A DNA stretch of 64,000 nt from an uncultured Collinsella sp. GTDB taxonomy: Bacteria; Actinomycetota; Coriobacteriia; Coriobacteriales; Coriobacteriaceae. Where the stretch lies: NCBI GenBank assembly GCA_958439425.1, contig CAUBVH010000001.1, positions 186,001 through 250,000 of the forward strand. The letters are read 5' to 3'. Positions 53,306 to 61,420 of the stretch are shown here, piece after piece; positions within the stretch are counted from its first letter, which is position 1, and each line of letters starts with the position of its first letter. Below the pieces are notes generated by a model. It was given only the letters and a program-made list of their open reading frames with translations, did no database searches and had not been told where the DNA came from. The position numbers and the translations under genes are program-made.

Positions 53306-55534
53306 ATGGAGCAATCGAGCCTGTTTGGTGACGGCGTGGACATCGATACCGAAACGCCCGCGAGCGCGGATGCCGCCGCACCGGCCGATGCCCGTGCCCA
53401 GGCGGCAGCGCGCGCGGCCGAGCTGCGCCACGAGCTCGACTACCACGCCTATCGCTACTACATGCTCGACGCGCCCGAGATCACGGACGCTGCCTTCGAT
53501 AAAATGCTCGTTGAGCTGCAGGAAATCGAGGCTACCTACCTCGACCTGGTGACGCCCGACAGCTATACCCAGCGCGTGGGCGGCTACGTGAGCGAGCAGT
53601 TTACGCCGGTCACGCATATGGCGCGCATGTATTCCATGGACGATGCCATGGATCTGGACGAACTCGACGCGTGGCTCCAGCGCACCGAGGATGCGCTCGG
53701 TGCCGGTAGCGTTACCTATACCTGCGAACTTAAGATCGACGGCCTGGGCGTGGCGCTTACCTACCAAAACGGCACCTTCGTGCGCGCGGCCACGCGCGGC
53801 GATGGCACCACGGGCGAGGACGTGTCGCTCAACGTGCGTACCATCAAGGATGTGCCCATGCACTTGTCCGAGCCGGCGCTTGCTCATATGGGCGCCGACC
53901 GCGAGCGTACCATTGAGGTACGCGGCGAGGTCTATATGCCCAAAGGCAGCTTTGTGCGTCTGAACGACGAGGCCGATGCCGAGGGCCGCGACCCCTTCGC
54001 CAACCCGCGCAACGCTGCCGCCGGCAGTCTGCGTCAGAAGGATCCCAAGGTCACGGCGCGTCGCGACCTGGCCACCTTTATCTACGCCATCGCCGACACC
54101 GACCCGCTGCACGTCCACAGCCAGCGCGAGTTCCTCGATTGGCTGCGTAGCGCCGGCTTTAGCGTCAACCCCAACGTGGCCCGCTGCGCCACGCCGGCCG
54201 AGGTCCACGAGTTCTGCGCTCAGGCCCTCGAGCACCGCGGCGACCTCGACTACGACATCGACGGCGTGGTCGTTAAGGTCGACAGCTTCCAGCAGCAGCT
54301 TGACCTGGGCTTTACCGCCCGCGCGCCGCGCTGGGCCATTGCCTTTAAGTTCCCGCCCGAGGAAAAGCAGACCGTCCTGCGCGAGATTCGCATCCAGGTG
54401 GGCCGCACCGGTGTGCTCACGCCGGTCGCCGAGTTCGACCCGGTGACGGTCGCCGGTTCTACCATCGCGCGTGCCACGCTGCACAACATCGACGAGATCC
54501 GCCGCAAAAACGTGCGCGAGGGCGACACTATCATCGTGCACAAGGCAGGCGACGTAATCCCCGAGGTCGTGGGGCCGGTGCTCGACAAGCGCCCGGCCGA
54601 TTCGGTCGACTGGCACATGCCCGAGATCTGCCCCGTGTGCGGCAGCCCCGTGGTTCACGAGGATGGTGAGGTGGCCTACCGCTGCGTGTCCATCGACTGC
54701 CCCGCACAGCTCAAGGAGCGCCTGCTCCACTGGGTGAGCCGCGGCTGCATGGACGTCGACGGCCTGGGCGACGAGATCGTCGACAAGATGATCGCCGCCG
54801 GGCTGATTCACGACGTCGCGGACTTCTACCAGCTCACGGTCGACGACATCGCCGGCCTGGACACGGGCCGCGTGTACGCCAGCTCCAACAGCAAAAAGGG
54901 CGTCAAGAAGGGCGATCCCATTCCGGTGGGCCTCAAGACGGCCGAGAAAATCATCGCCGAGCTCAATAAGTCCAAGAGCCAGCCACTCGGTCGCGTGCTG
55001 TTTGCCCTAGGCATCCGCCACGTGGGCAAAAGCGTGGGCGAGGTCATCGCCGAGCGATTCCTGTCGATTGACAAGCTCATCTTGGCGAGCGAAGAGGACA
55101 TCGCCGAGTGCGAGGGCATCGGCCCCAAGATTGCGGCGAGCGTCAAGCAGTTCCTGGCTGTGCCCGAGAACCTTGCCGTGCTGGAGCGCCTACGCCAGGC
55201 GGGCCTGTCGCTCGAGGTTGACTTGGGCGCCGCACACGCGCAAGCCGCGGCCGATGCAGGCGTGGCCGGCGAGCTCGCCGACGCTCAACCGCTCGCGGGT
55301 CTGACCTTTGTGCTCACGGGCACGCTCGTCAACCGCACACGCGACGAGGCGGGCGCGGCGCTCAAGGTGCTCGGCGCCAAGGTCTCGGGCAGTGTTTCAA
55401 AGAAGACGAGCTATCTGGTCGCCGGCCCCAAAGCGGGCTCCAAGCTCACCAAGGCCGAGCAGCTGGGTGTACCCGTACTGGATGAGGACGCACTCGAGCA
55501 GATCTTGGCTACTGGTCAGGTGCCCCAGGCGTAA
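53306..55534 (+). CDS. ligA: NAD-dependent DNA ligase LigA
   Basis: A 742-residue replicative ligase. Order: Ia domain (about 30-100), adenylation domain with the AMP-linked lysine in CELKIDGLGV, OB-fold, a four-cysteine zinc finger (CPVCGSP...CVSIDCPAQ), helix-hairpin-helix repeats (ECEGIGPKIAASV) and a C-terminal BRCT domain (LTFVLTGTL...KTSYLVAG). It is about 70 residues longer than E. coli LigA because of an N-terminal Ala-rich tail and a short insert containing SSNSKKGVKKGDPIP before the helix-hairpin-helix region. GAAGGAG precedes the ATG. It is monocistronic. Confidence 0.97.
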   Translation: MEQSSLFGDGVDIDTETPASADAAAPADARAQAAARAAELRHELDYHAYRYYMLDAPEITDAAFDKMLVELQEIEATYLDLVTPDSYTQRVGGYVSEQFTPVTHMARMYSMDDAMDLDELDAWLQRTEDALGAGSVTYTCELKIDGLGVALTYQNGTFVRAATRGDGTTGEDVSLNVRTIKDVPMHLSEPALAHMGADRERTIEVRGEVYMPKGSFVRLNDEADAEGRDPFANPRNAAAGSLRQKDPKVTARRDLATFIYAIADTDPLHVHSQREFLDWLRSAGFSVNPNVARCATPAEVHEFCAQALEHRGDLDYDIDGVVVKVDSFQQQLDLGFTARAPRWAIAFKFPPEEKQTVLREIRIQVGRTGVLTPVAEFDPVTVAGSTIARATLHNIDEIRRKNVREGDTIIVHKAGDVIPEVVGPVLDKRPADSVDWHMPEICPVCGSPVVHEDGEVAYRCVSIDCPAQLKERLLHWVSRGCMDVDGLGDEIVDKMIAAGLIHDVADFYQLTVDDIAGLDTGRVYASSNSKKGVKKGDPIPVGLKTAEKIIAELNKSKSQPLGRVLFALGIRHVGKSVGEVIAERFLSIDKLILASEEDIAECEGIGPKIAASVKQFLAVPENLAVLERLRQAGLSLEVDLGAAHAQAAADAGVAGELADAQPLAGLTFVLTGTLVNRTRDEAGAALKVLGAKVSGSVSKKTSYLVAGPKAGSKLTKAEQLGVPVLDEDALEQILATGQVPQA

Positions 55535-55553
55535 GGCATCGATAGCCAAATTG

Positions 55554-55597
55554 AAGAACCGCCCGGAAGCACGATGCCTTCCGGGCGGTTCTTATTT
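55554..55597. terminator. Bidirectional terminator between ligA and the MATE gene
   Basis: AAGAACCGCCCGGAAG and CTTCCGGGCGGTTCTT form a perfect 16-bp stem with an 8-base loop, followed by ATTTT. Confidence 0.92.
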
Positions 55598-55684
55598 TGA
55601 CGGGGCAACGGGCACGGTGATCTGCGTCACGTAGGTTGCCGGATCATCGCTGATGATGTCGTCGATAAGGGCGATTTCGCGTTG
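55592..55684 (-). pseudogene. Possible C-terminal fragment of a GyrI-like effector-binding domain protein
   Basis: After the MATE stop, the minus strand reads REIALIDDIISDDPATYVTQ, then ITVPVAPSK and a stop. The wording resembles the end of GyrI/BmrR-type effector domains (TEIQIPV-like last strand). No start or upstream domain is present, so this would be the tail of a lost gene. The resemblance is from memory and the stretch is short. Confidence 0.3.
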
Positions 55685-55689
55685 CCCCG

Positions 55690-57036
55690 CTACGCCACCA
55701 GTTTGTCAAAAGCCCCGCGCCGGTTGAGCACGGTAAACGCGACAACACAGATGACTGCCGACAAAATCGATCCGCACGGCGAAGCGATGCCCATGGGAAA
55801 CAACGTATCGGAATAGGCGTTCGACAGCAGCCACGCGCCCGGCACGCGAATGAGCGCCACCGCCAGCACGTTGTGCGCAAAGCCGATGTAGCTCTTGCCG
55901 TATGCAGCGAAAAAGCCGCTAAAGCAAATGTGGATGCCGGCAAAAATCGCGTCGAAAATGTAGCTGCGCATATAGCCGGTGCCGGCGGCGACTACTGCAG
56001 CGTCCTTGGCAAAAAAGCCGATAAACGCCGGCGCCACCAGCCACATCAGCACCGTGATCAGGCAGCCGTACACTACCGAGATGGTCATGGCGTCTTTGAG
56101 CACCTGACGTGCGCGGTCGCCCTTACCCGCACCGGCGTTTTGCGCCGTGAGTGCGCTGACGGTGGCGCCCATGGAGCTCGGGACAATGAATAAAAAGCTG
56201 ATCATCTTCTCGACCAAGCCCACGGCGGCGGCGTCGACCAGGCCGCGGTGGTTGGCGATGACGGTGATGAACATAAACGCCACCTGGATGCAGCCGTCCT
56301 GCACGGCTACGGGCACGCCGATCTTAAGGATGCTGCCGAGCACCTCGGGCTGGGGGCGTAGGTCGCTGCGCTTGAGGTGAATGTGCGTACGGCGGCTCTT
56401 GAGCCACACGAGCGCGAGAGCCACGCTCGCCGTCTGCGCGATGACTGTGCCGAGTGCCGCGCCTACGGGGCCGAGCCCCATGTGGCCGATAAACAGAAAA
56501 TCGAGCGCGATGTTGATGATGCATGCCACGCCAATTACGTACATGGGCGAGCGCGAATCGCCCAGCCCGCGAAAGATGGCCGAAAGAATGTTGTACGCGG
56601 CGATAAAGGGAATGCCGATAAAGCAGATACGCAGGTAGGCGGCAGTGCCTTCGACGGCTTCGGCGGGAGTGCCAATGAGCGCCACGATCTGCGGGCAAAG
56701 CGCGAGCAGGACAGCGGCCAGTACCACCGAGACACCCATAAAGAGCGTGATGGTATTGCCGATGGCGGTCTCGGCGCGATCGAAGCGGCGCGAGCCCACG
56801 GCGTGGCCGACGATGACCGTCGTTCCCATGGCCAGACCAACGAGTGTCACGGTAATGATATAGAGCGTCTGTGCGCCGTTGCCCACGGCGGTGATGCCGG
56901 CAGCGCCGCTAAACTGCCCCATCATGTACAGATCGGCCATGCCGTAGAGCATCTGCAAAAAGTACGAGAGCATATAAGGCAGGGCAAAGACCGCGATGGT
57001 CTTAAGGACATTGCCGCGTGTGAGGTCGTGTTCCAT
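55690..57036 (-). CDS. MATE-family efflux transporter
   Basis: A 448-residue inner-membrane Na+ or H+ driven exporter with 12 predicted transmembrane helices in two homologous halves (first half from VLKTIAVFALPYMLSYFLQMLYGMAD, second from about residue 230). The conserved MGQFSG and NAGAGKGDRARQ regions are typical of the NorM/DinF superfamily. The start codon is the ATG at 57036, with a modest AGAAAGTG upstream. A perfect 15-bp palindrome lies in its promoter. Substrate unknown; drugs or metabolites are usual. Confidence 0.88.
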   Translation of the reverse strand: MEHDLTRGNVLKTIAVFALPYMLSYFLQMLYGMADLYMMGQFSGAAGITAVGNGAQTLYIITVTLVGLAMGTTVIVGHAVGSRRFDRAETAIGNTITLFMGVSVVLAAVLLALCPQIVALIGTPAEAVEGTAAYLRICFIGIPFIAAYNILSAIFRGLGDSRSPMYVIGVACIINIALDFLFIGHMGLGPVGAALGTVIAQTASVALALVWLKSRRTHIHLKRSDLRPQPEVLGSILKIGVPVAVQDGCIQVAFMFITVIANHRGLVDAAAVGLVEKMISFLFIVPSSMGATVSALTAQNAGAGKGDRARQVLKDAMTISVVYGCLITVLMWLVAPAFIGFFAKDAAVVAAGTGYMRSYIFDAIFAGIHICFSGFFAAYGKSYIGFAHNVLAVALIRVPGAWLLSNAYSDTLFPMGIASPCGSILSAVICVVAFTVLNRRGAFDKLVA

Positions 57037-57088
57037 GGGCGGGGCACTTTCTGGCTTGGTTCGTTTAGCTACCAGTGTAGTGAAAACC

Positions 57089-57110
57089 CTACAACGATTG
57101 TAGAGTCAAG
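57089..57110 (-). promoter_or_regulatory. Palindromic operator in the MATE promoter
   Basis: CTACAACGATTGTAG (57089-57103) is a perfect palindrome around CGA. On the minus strand it follows TTGACT (57110-57105), a good -35 box, so the palindrome occupies the promoter spacer, the usual place for MerR-type operators. Confidence 0.55.
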
Positions 57111-57227
57111 GTTTGTATTGGCGGCGGGGCGAAAAAGTCACGACCGCGGGCATTTCCACATGAATACGGGGGCGCGCCTTGCCGAATACGATGCTTTGAC
57201 CCCTCCGTGCCCCCTCACCTCGCCTCA

Positions 57228-57290
57228 AACCATCACAACATTCGACGTTTTTGACAAAATCGGGAAAAGCATCGAATGTTGTGATGGTTT
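57228..57290. repeat. Palindromic repeat family C, copy 1
   Basis: AAACCATCACAACATTCGA on the left and TCGAATGTTGTGATGGTTT on the right flank a loop of about 25 bp rich in A and T. It is the same arm sequence as copies at 58468-58530 and 62701-62765. Confidence 0.9.
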
Positions 57291-57391
57291 TTCTGCCACT
57301 CGATCGGGTGGAATCGCTTTCTTGCGCACGCAGGTGTGCGGACCCGTGGGCAGGGGAATAAGGTTGGTTATCCGACTCCATTGGAGGGCTC

Positions 57392-58429
57392 ATGGACCTG
57401 CCGATCGTCCTGTCCCATAAGACTGCCTGGATGTACCACAACGTGGCGCGCCCGTCCGAGCCGCTCTCGCGAGCAAGCAGCCTATACGATGAGGACTCGC
57501 TTGCTAGCGAGGCGGAGCCGACCGCGGGCCTGCCCAAATTGGGGCTCGATGCCAAGGGGCTGAGGGCTTCGACGGCAGTTGGGATCGTTACCGACTATCT
57601 GGTTTCGCTTGGTATTCCACGAGAAGAGCTCGATCATATCGATACGCTCGTTAACTTCGATTTTGAGCGCTCGACGCCGGCTGGATTTAGGTGCCACGTG
57701 TTTGGGGCGCCGGTACCCCCAGGCCATCTTATCGAGGTGGCGGAGGGCCTTCTAGTGGTTGATGAGGTCATGTGCTTTGTCCAAGCGGGTTCGTGGATGA
57801 GCGAGCCCGAGCAGCTGGAATATGGCTACGAAATCTGTGCCCGATACCATTTGAATCATCTGTCGACAGGCGATTATATCGAGATGGGGCAGAGGTATAC
57901 CGTTGCCGATTTGATTGCTTATTGCAATGAGAACCGATCTCGTCAGGGGGCCATACGCGCGGCCGCCGTGCTCAAACGCGTGCACGATGGCGCGCGATCG
58001 CCCATGGAGACGGCCACCTCAATCATGGTCGTAGCAAAACGTTCCCAGGGAGGGCTGGGATACGCCAAGATCGAGCTCAACCATCGGGTCGATGTTCCCA
58101 GCGAGTTCAAGTATCTCGCTAAGGCCGGGTATTTCGAGATTGACGTATATGCGCCTGCGAGCGGTACGGGAATTGAATACAACGGTTCGGACCATCTTGA
58201 TAAACAGCGCAGCGCGTCGGATGCGGAGCGTATGACCGTGCTGAGCGCGCTGGGCTTTAGGATGATCGTCCTCACCGGGACTCAGTTTGCCCATCAGCTG
58301 CAATTGCACCGGGCGATGAACGCCGTCGCGCTTGCTATGGGCCTCAGGTGCGACCGAAGCGAAGCGTTCCAGAAACGTCAGAATGACCTGCGAGAATTCG
58401 TGATTCGACACTGGGACGGCGGCCTTTAG
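57392..58429 (+). CDS. Orphan protein with AbiEi-like region and possible PD-(D/E)XK nuclease fold
   Basis: A 345-residue protein. The middle (about 95-140; CHVFGAPVPPGHLIEV, LVVDEVMCFVQAG) resembles the AbiEi antitoxin-like proteins that precede type IV toxin or nuclease domains. The C-terminal part (about 245-330) reads AGYFEIDVYAP, GTGIEYNGSDHLDKQ and ALGFRMIVLTGTQF, a strand-D-x-x-E-Y pattern like DUF559/Vsr-type nucleases. The function is not established. It stands alone between two family C palindromes. The start at 57392 follows GGAGGG. A TA toxin or transcription factor is an alternative. Confidence 0.5.
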   Translation: MDLPIVLSHKTAWMYHNVARPSEPLSRASSLYDEDSLASEAEPTAGLPKLGLDAKGLRASTAVGIVTDYLVSLGIPREELDHIDTLVNFDFERSTPAGFRCHVFGAPVPPGHLIEVAEGLLVVDEVMCFVQAGSWMSEPEQLEYGYEICARYHLNHLSTGDYIEMGQRYTVADLIAYCNENRSRQGAIRAAAVLKRVHDGARSPMETATSIMVVAKRSQGGLGYAKIELNHRVDVPSEFKYLAKAGYFEIDVYAPASGTGIEYNGSDHLDKQRSASDAERMTVLSALGFRMIVLTGTQFAHQLQLHRAMNAVALAMGLRCDRSEAFQKRQNDLREFVIRHWDGGL

Positions 58430-58467
58430 GGGCGTTTCGGCCCTTCTACGGGGTGCTGCGGGCAGGC

Positions 58468-58530
58468 AAACCATCACAACATTCGATGTTTTTCGCCAAA
58501 AAAGGGAAAAGCATCGAATGTTGTGATGGT
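58468..58530. repeat. Palindromic repeat family C, copy 2
   Basis: AAACCATCACAACATTCGAT and ATCGAATGTTGTGATGGT flank TTTTTCGCC-like loop sequence. It lies 38 bp after the orphan gene and mirrors copy 1 on its other side. Confidence 0.9.
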
Positions 58531-58662
58531 CTGTGCTGAGGATGGGCTTGGGAAGCCGGTCTTGCTCGCAAAGGTCTTTCGTGTCGTACGCATGTCGACC
58601 CATTCTTCCCGTGCGGTACTATATTCCCCGAAGAATAAAGGTCAGCGTGAGGGGAGGGCTGC

Positions 58663-59718
58663 GTGGACGGGCACGTGCAACATGACGGCTTTGGCCGCGA
58701 TATCAACTACCTGCGCATTGCCGTTACCGACAAGTGCAATTTCCGCTGCATTTACTGCATGCCGGCCGATGGCGTGGCGCCCCGCGCGCACGACGAGCTG
58801 CTCAGCGCCGAGGAAATCGCCCGCTTTGTGCGCTTGGTGGCGGGGGAGGGCATTCGTCGCGTGCGCCTGACGGGCGGCGAGCCGCTGGTCAGCCGCCGTA
58901 TCATCCCGCTCATTCGCGACATCCGCGCGATTTCGCAGATCGAGGACATCTCGCTTACCACCAACGGCGCTCTGCTGCCCAAGCTGGCACCGCAGCTCAA
59001 AGATGCCGGGCTTAACCGCGTCAACATTTCGCTCGACACACTCGATCCTACGCTCTTTAGAAAGATCACGCGCCTGGGTCGACTCGAGCAGACCATGACT
59101 GGCATCGACGCGGCGCTGGCTTGGGGCTTTGAGCCCGTTAAGGTCAACTGCGTTGTAGTGCGCCGGCTCAACCAAGATGTGGCGGCCCTTGCGCGGCTCA
59201 CGCTCGACCGCCCCATCCACCTGCGCTTTATCGAATACATGCCCATTGGCGACGAGCACACGAGCTCGCATTGCGCCGTGGACCCGCACGCGCCCGCGCT
59301 CAATCCCGAGCTGTGGGACGCGAGCGATACCGTTCCGAGCGACGAGCTGCGGGAGCGCATCAATGCCGGGGCCGCCGCGGCGGGACTGGGCGAGCTCGAG
59401 CCGCTCGACATCAACGACGCTCCTGCCGGCGCGGGTCCTGCGCGCTATTGGCACTTTCCGGGCGCGGCGGGAACGGTTGGCTTCATTAGCGCCATGTCCA
59501 ATCATTTTTGTGCGAATTGCAACCGTCTGCGCCTGACGGCCGACGGAAACGTGCGTCCGTGCCTGTTCAGCGATGCCGAGTATTCGGTGCGCGACGCCCT
59601 GCGCCGTGGTGATGATATGCAGGTACTTTCGATTTGGCGCGATGCCGTGGCCCACAAACCGCAGGAACACGCGATAATTGAGGGCACGCAACGATTTATG
59701 TCCCAAATCGGAGGATGA
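58663..59718 (+). CDS. moaA: GTP 3',8-cyclase MoaA
   Basis: A 351-residue radical SAM enzyme for the first step of molybdenum cofactor synthesis. The N-terminal cluster motif CNFRCIYC binds the SAM-linked 4Fe-4S cluster, and a second cysteine set (CANCNRLRL...RPC) near the C-terminus binds the substrate-side cluster. RLTGGEPLV and NISLDTLD are also present. The last residues end in IGG, as in MoaA with the essential GG tail. The start is a GTG at 58663 with GGGGAGGG upstream. The moaC-mobB gene follows 4 bp downstream. Confidence 0.95.
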   Translation: MDGHVQHDGFGRDINYLRIAVTDKCNFRCIYCMPADGVAPRAHDELLSAEEIARFVRLVAGEGIRRVRLTGGEPLVSRRIIPLIRDIRAISQIEDISLTTNGALLPKLAPQLKDAGLNRVNISLDTLDPTLFRKITRLGRLEQTMTGIDAALAWGFEPVKVNCVVVRRLNQDVAALARLTLDRPIHLRFIEYMPIGDEHTSSHCAVDPHAPALNPELWDASDTVPSDELRERINAGAAAAGLGELEPLDINDAPAGAGPARYWHFPGAAGTVGFISAMSNHFCANCNRLRLTADGNVRPCLFSDAEYSVRDALRRGDDMQVLSIWRDAVAHKPQEHAIIEGTQRFMSQIGG

Positions 59719-59722
59719 TCAT

Positions 59723-61027
59723 ATGGCCAAGAGCAGGTACGCCGATGCCACCAAGGCCGCTCGCAGGGCCGCGATGTCTGCCCACAAAGTCACGGCTGCG
59801 TCCAGCGATGCCGTTACAGGCGCGCAGCCGACTGCCAGTGCTGCCACTGAGCCCGTCCGTGACGCCCGCGACGCCCGTCGCGACGAGCTGACGCACGTGG
59901 ACGCCAAGGGCGAGGTACGCATGGTTGACGTGTCCGACAAGGCCGAGACCCATCGCACCGCCATCGCCGAGGGCACCATCCTCATGCATCCCGAGACGCA
60001 GGCCATGGTGCTGCAGGACCGCGCCAAAAAGGGCGACGTGCTTGCCTGCGCGCGCGTGGCGGGCATTATGGCCATCAAACGCACGAGCGACATCATTCCC
60101 ATGTGCCATCCGTTGCTCATTACCAAGAGCAAGTGCGACATTGCGCCCATCGCTGCGGCGGGGACGCCGGCCGAGGACGTGCCCGAGGGCTGGGCGCCGG
60201 CGCGCGCGGACGGGCAGGTTGGCTTTCACGTACTGGTTACGGCCGGCGTGACGGGTAAGACGGGTATTGAGATGGAGGCTCTGACCGGCGCGAGTGCCGC
60301 GTGCCTAACGATCTATGACATGTGCAAGGCCATCGATCGCGGCATGGAGATCGTCGACGTGCGCCTGCTGCACAAGGAAGGCGGCCGCTCGGGCGTGTGG
60401 GATCGCGCAGAGCGTCAGGCCGCTGTCGTTGAGGCCGTGGCCGCTGACGGTGCCGCGCCCGCGAGCGCACCTGCCGCCGTCGCGCCCGCAGCTCCGGCAC
60501 CGGCCGTCCCCGCGATCGCGTTTATCGGCTACCAAAACTCGGGCAAGACCACACTCGTCGAGAAGGTCATTGCCGAGCTCACCCGCCGCGGCCTGCGCGT
60601 GGGTTCGCTCAAGCATCATGGGCATCATGGCTTTGATATCGACGTGCCCGCTAAGGATACGTGGCGCCATCACCAAGCCGGATCAAAGCACGTGGGCCTC
60701 ATCTGCGCCACGCGCTGGGCGGAGTACGCCGACACGCGCGAGGAGGACGAGATGCCCGCGCGCGAGCTGCTGTCGCGTTACAACGATGTCGACGTGGTGA
60801 TCATCGAGGGCTACAAGACCGAGGGCTTCGACAACATCGTCGTCGCGCGCTCCGGTGTCGACCGTCTACGCGGCAAGAGCTCGCTCGACCTGGTCGACGG
60901 TCACACGCTGGCCCTTGCCTGCAACGAGGCCCTGGCACGCCAGGCATTCGACGCCGGCTTAGCGACCCGAGCCATCAACATCAACGACGCCCGAGCCATC
61001 TGCGATCTTATCCAAGATCATCTTTAA
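59723..61027 (+). CDS. Bifunctional MoaC-MobB fusion protein
   Basis: A 434-residue fusion. Residues about 50-235 are MoaC, cyclic pyranopterin monophosphate synthase (VRMVDVSDKAETHRTA, IPMCHPLLITK, TGIEMEALTGASAACLTIYDMCKA, GGRSGVW). An Ala/Pro linker (about 240-265) follows. Residues about 266-434 are MobB, a GTP-binding adaptor of molybdopterin-guanine dinucleotide synthesis (P-loop GYQNSGKTTLVEKV, KHHGHHGFDID, DVVIIEGYK). A 50-residue Ala-rich N-terminal extension precedes MoaC. GGAGG lies inside the end of moaA, so the two are coupled. It links early and late cofactor steps in one chain. Confidence 0.92.
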   Translation: MAKSRYADATKAARRAAMSAHKVTAASSDAVTGAQPTASAATEPVRDARDARRDELTHVDAKGEVRMVDVSDKAETHRTAIAEGTILMHPETQAMVLQDRAKKGDVLACARVAGIMAIKRTSDIIPMCHPLLITKSKCDIAPIAAAGTPAEDVPEGWAPARADGQVGFHVLVTAGVTGKTGIEMEALTGASAACLTIYDMCKAIDRGMEIVDVRLLHKEGGRSGVWDRAERQAAVVEAVAADGAAPASAPAAVAPAAPAPAVPAIAFIGYQNSGKTTLVEKVIAELTRRGLRVGSLKHHGHHGFDIDVPAKDTWRHHQAGSKHVGLICATRWAEYADTREEDEMPARELLSRYNDVDVVIIEGYKTEGFDNIVVARSGVDRLRGKSSLDLVDGHTLALACNEALARQAFDAGLATRAININDARAICDLIQDHL

Positions 61028-61030
61028 GGC

Positions 61031-61146
61031 TCGACGCTGCGCCGGCCCCAAGCACCCCATCTCGTCCCTCAAGCCGTCGCTCGCGTACCAAAGTACGCGT
61101 CGCTCCTCTTTCGGGGCGACCTGGGGCACTTGGAACCGGCTCGCTG
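61031..61146. repeat. Foldback repeat family R, copy 2
   Basis: It opens with TCGACGCTGC like copy 1. The arms GCCGGCCCCAAGCACCCC (61041-61058) and GGGGCACTTGGAACCGGC (61123-61140) pair imperfectly. The interior GTCGCTCGCGTACCAAAGTACGC and CTCCTCTTTC match the block of copy 1 at 4160-4195. Confidence 0.75.
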
Positions 61147-61159
61147 CGTTGCCATAACA

Positions 61160-61199
61160 TGCCAAAAAGGGACAGGTTTGTTTTGGCAGGTTTTATCTG
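61160..61199. repeat. Palindromic repeat family A, copy 2
   Basis: GCCAAAAAGGGACAGGTTTG then TTTTGGCAGGTTTTATCTG. It is nearly identical to the complement of 36302-36343. Confidence 0.75.
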
Positions 61200-61200
61200 G

Positions 61201-61251
61201 GCAAACGTCATTTCCACCACAAAGGGGCCAGGCACCTTTGTGGTGGTTTTT
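61201..61251. repeat. Palindromic repeat family B, copy 1
   Basis: CCACCACAAAGG (61214-61225) and CCTTTGTGGTGG (61235-61246) with a T-run after it. The 51-bp unit differs from 62771-62821 at a single base. It can act as a terminator for the mo operon. Confidence 0.9.
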
Positions 61252-61343
61252 ACTTTGGTAGATGTGTGGGACATGCCTTACAATCTACCAAGTAGTTCAT
61301 ACTGAGCGAAAAACGGAGAGAAGGGTCCTGATGCGTCCTTAAT

Positions 61344-61415
61344 GTTTCATGCGGATAGATTGATTTGACAGACGGTGGCGAATACCCACCGCCCGTATTC
61401 GTATGAAACAAGGAG
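61344..61415 (+). promoter_or_regulatory. Structured leader with mutually exclusive hairpins before the MFS gene
   Basis: GTTTCAT (61344-61350) can pair with ATGAAAC (61403-61409) next to the ribosome binding site AAGGAG (61410-61415). Inside, CGGTGG/CCACCG (61373-61378, 61386-61391) has the loop CGAATAC, and exactly that loop is complementary to GTATTCG (61395-61401). The two pairings compete. It is a candidate regulatory RNA. Confidence 0.5.
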
Positions 61416-61420
61416 TCTCC

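Noticed and set aside
53306..55534. LigA longer than usual, considered as a fusion
   Set aside because: The extra length is a low-complexity N-terminal tail and a short loop insert; all domains are those of ordinary LigA.
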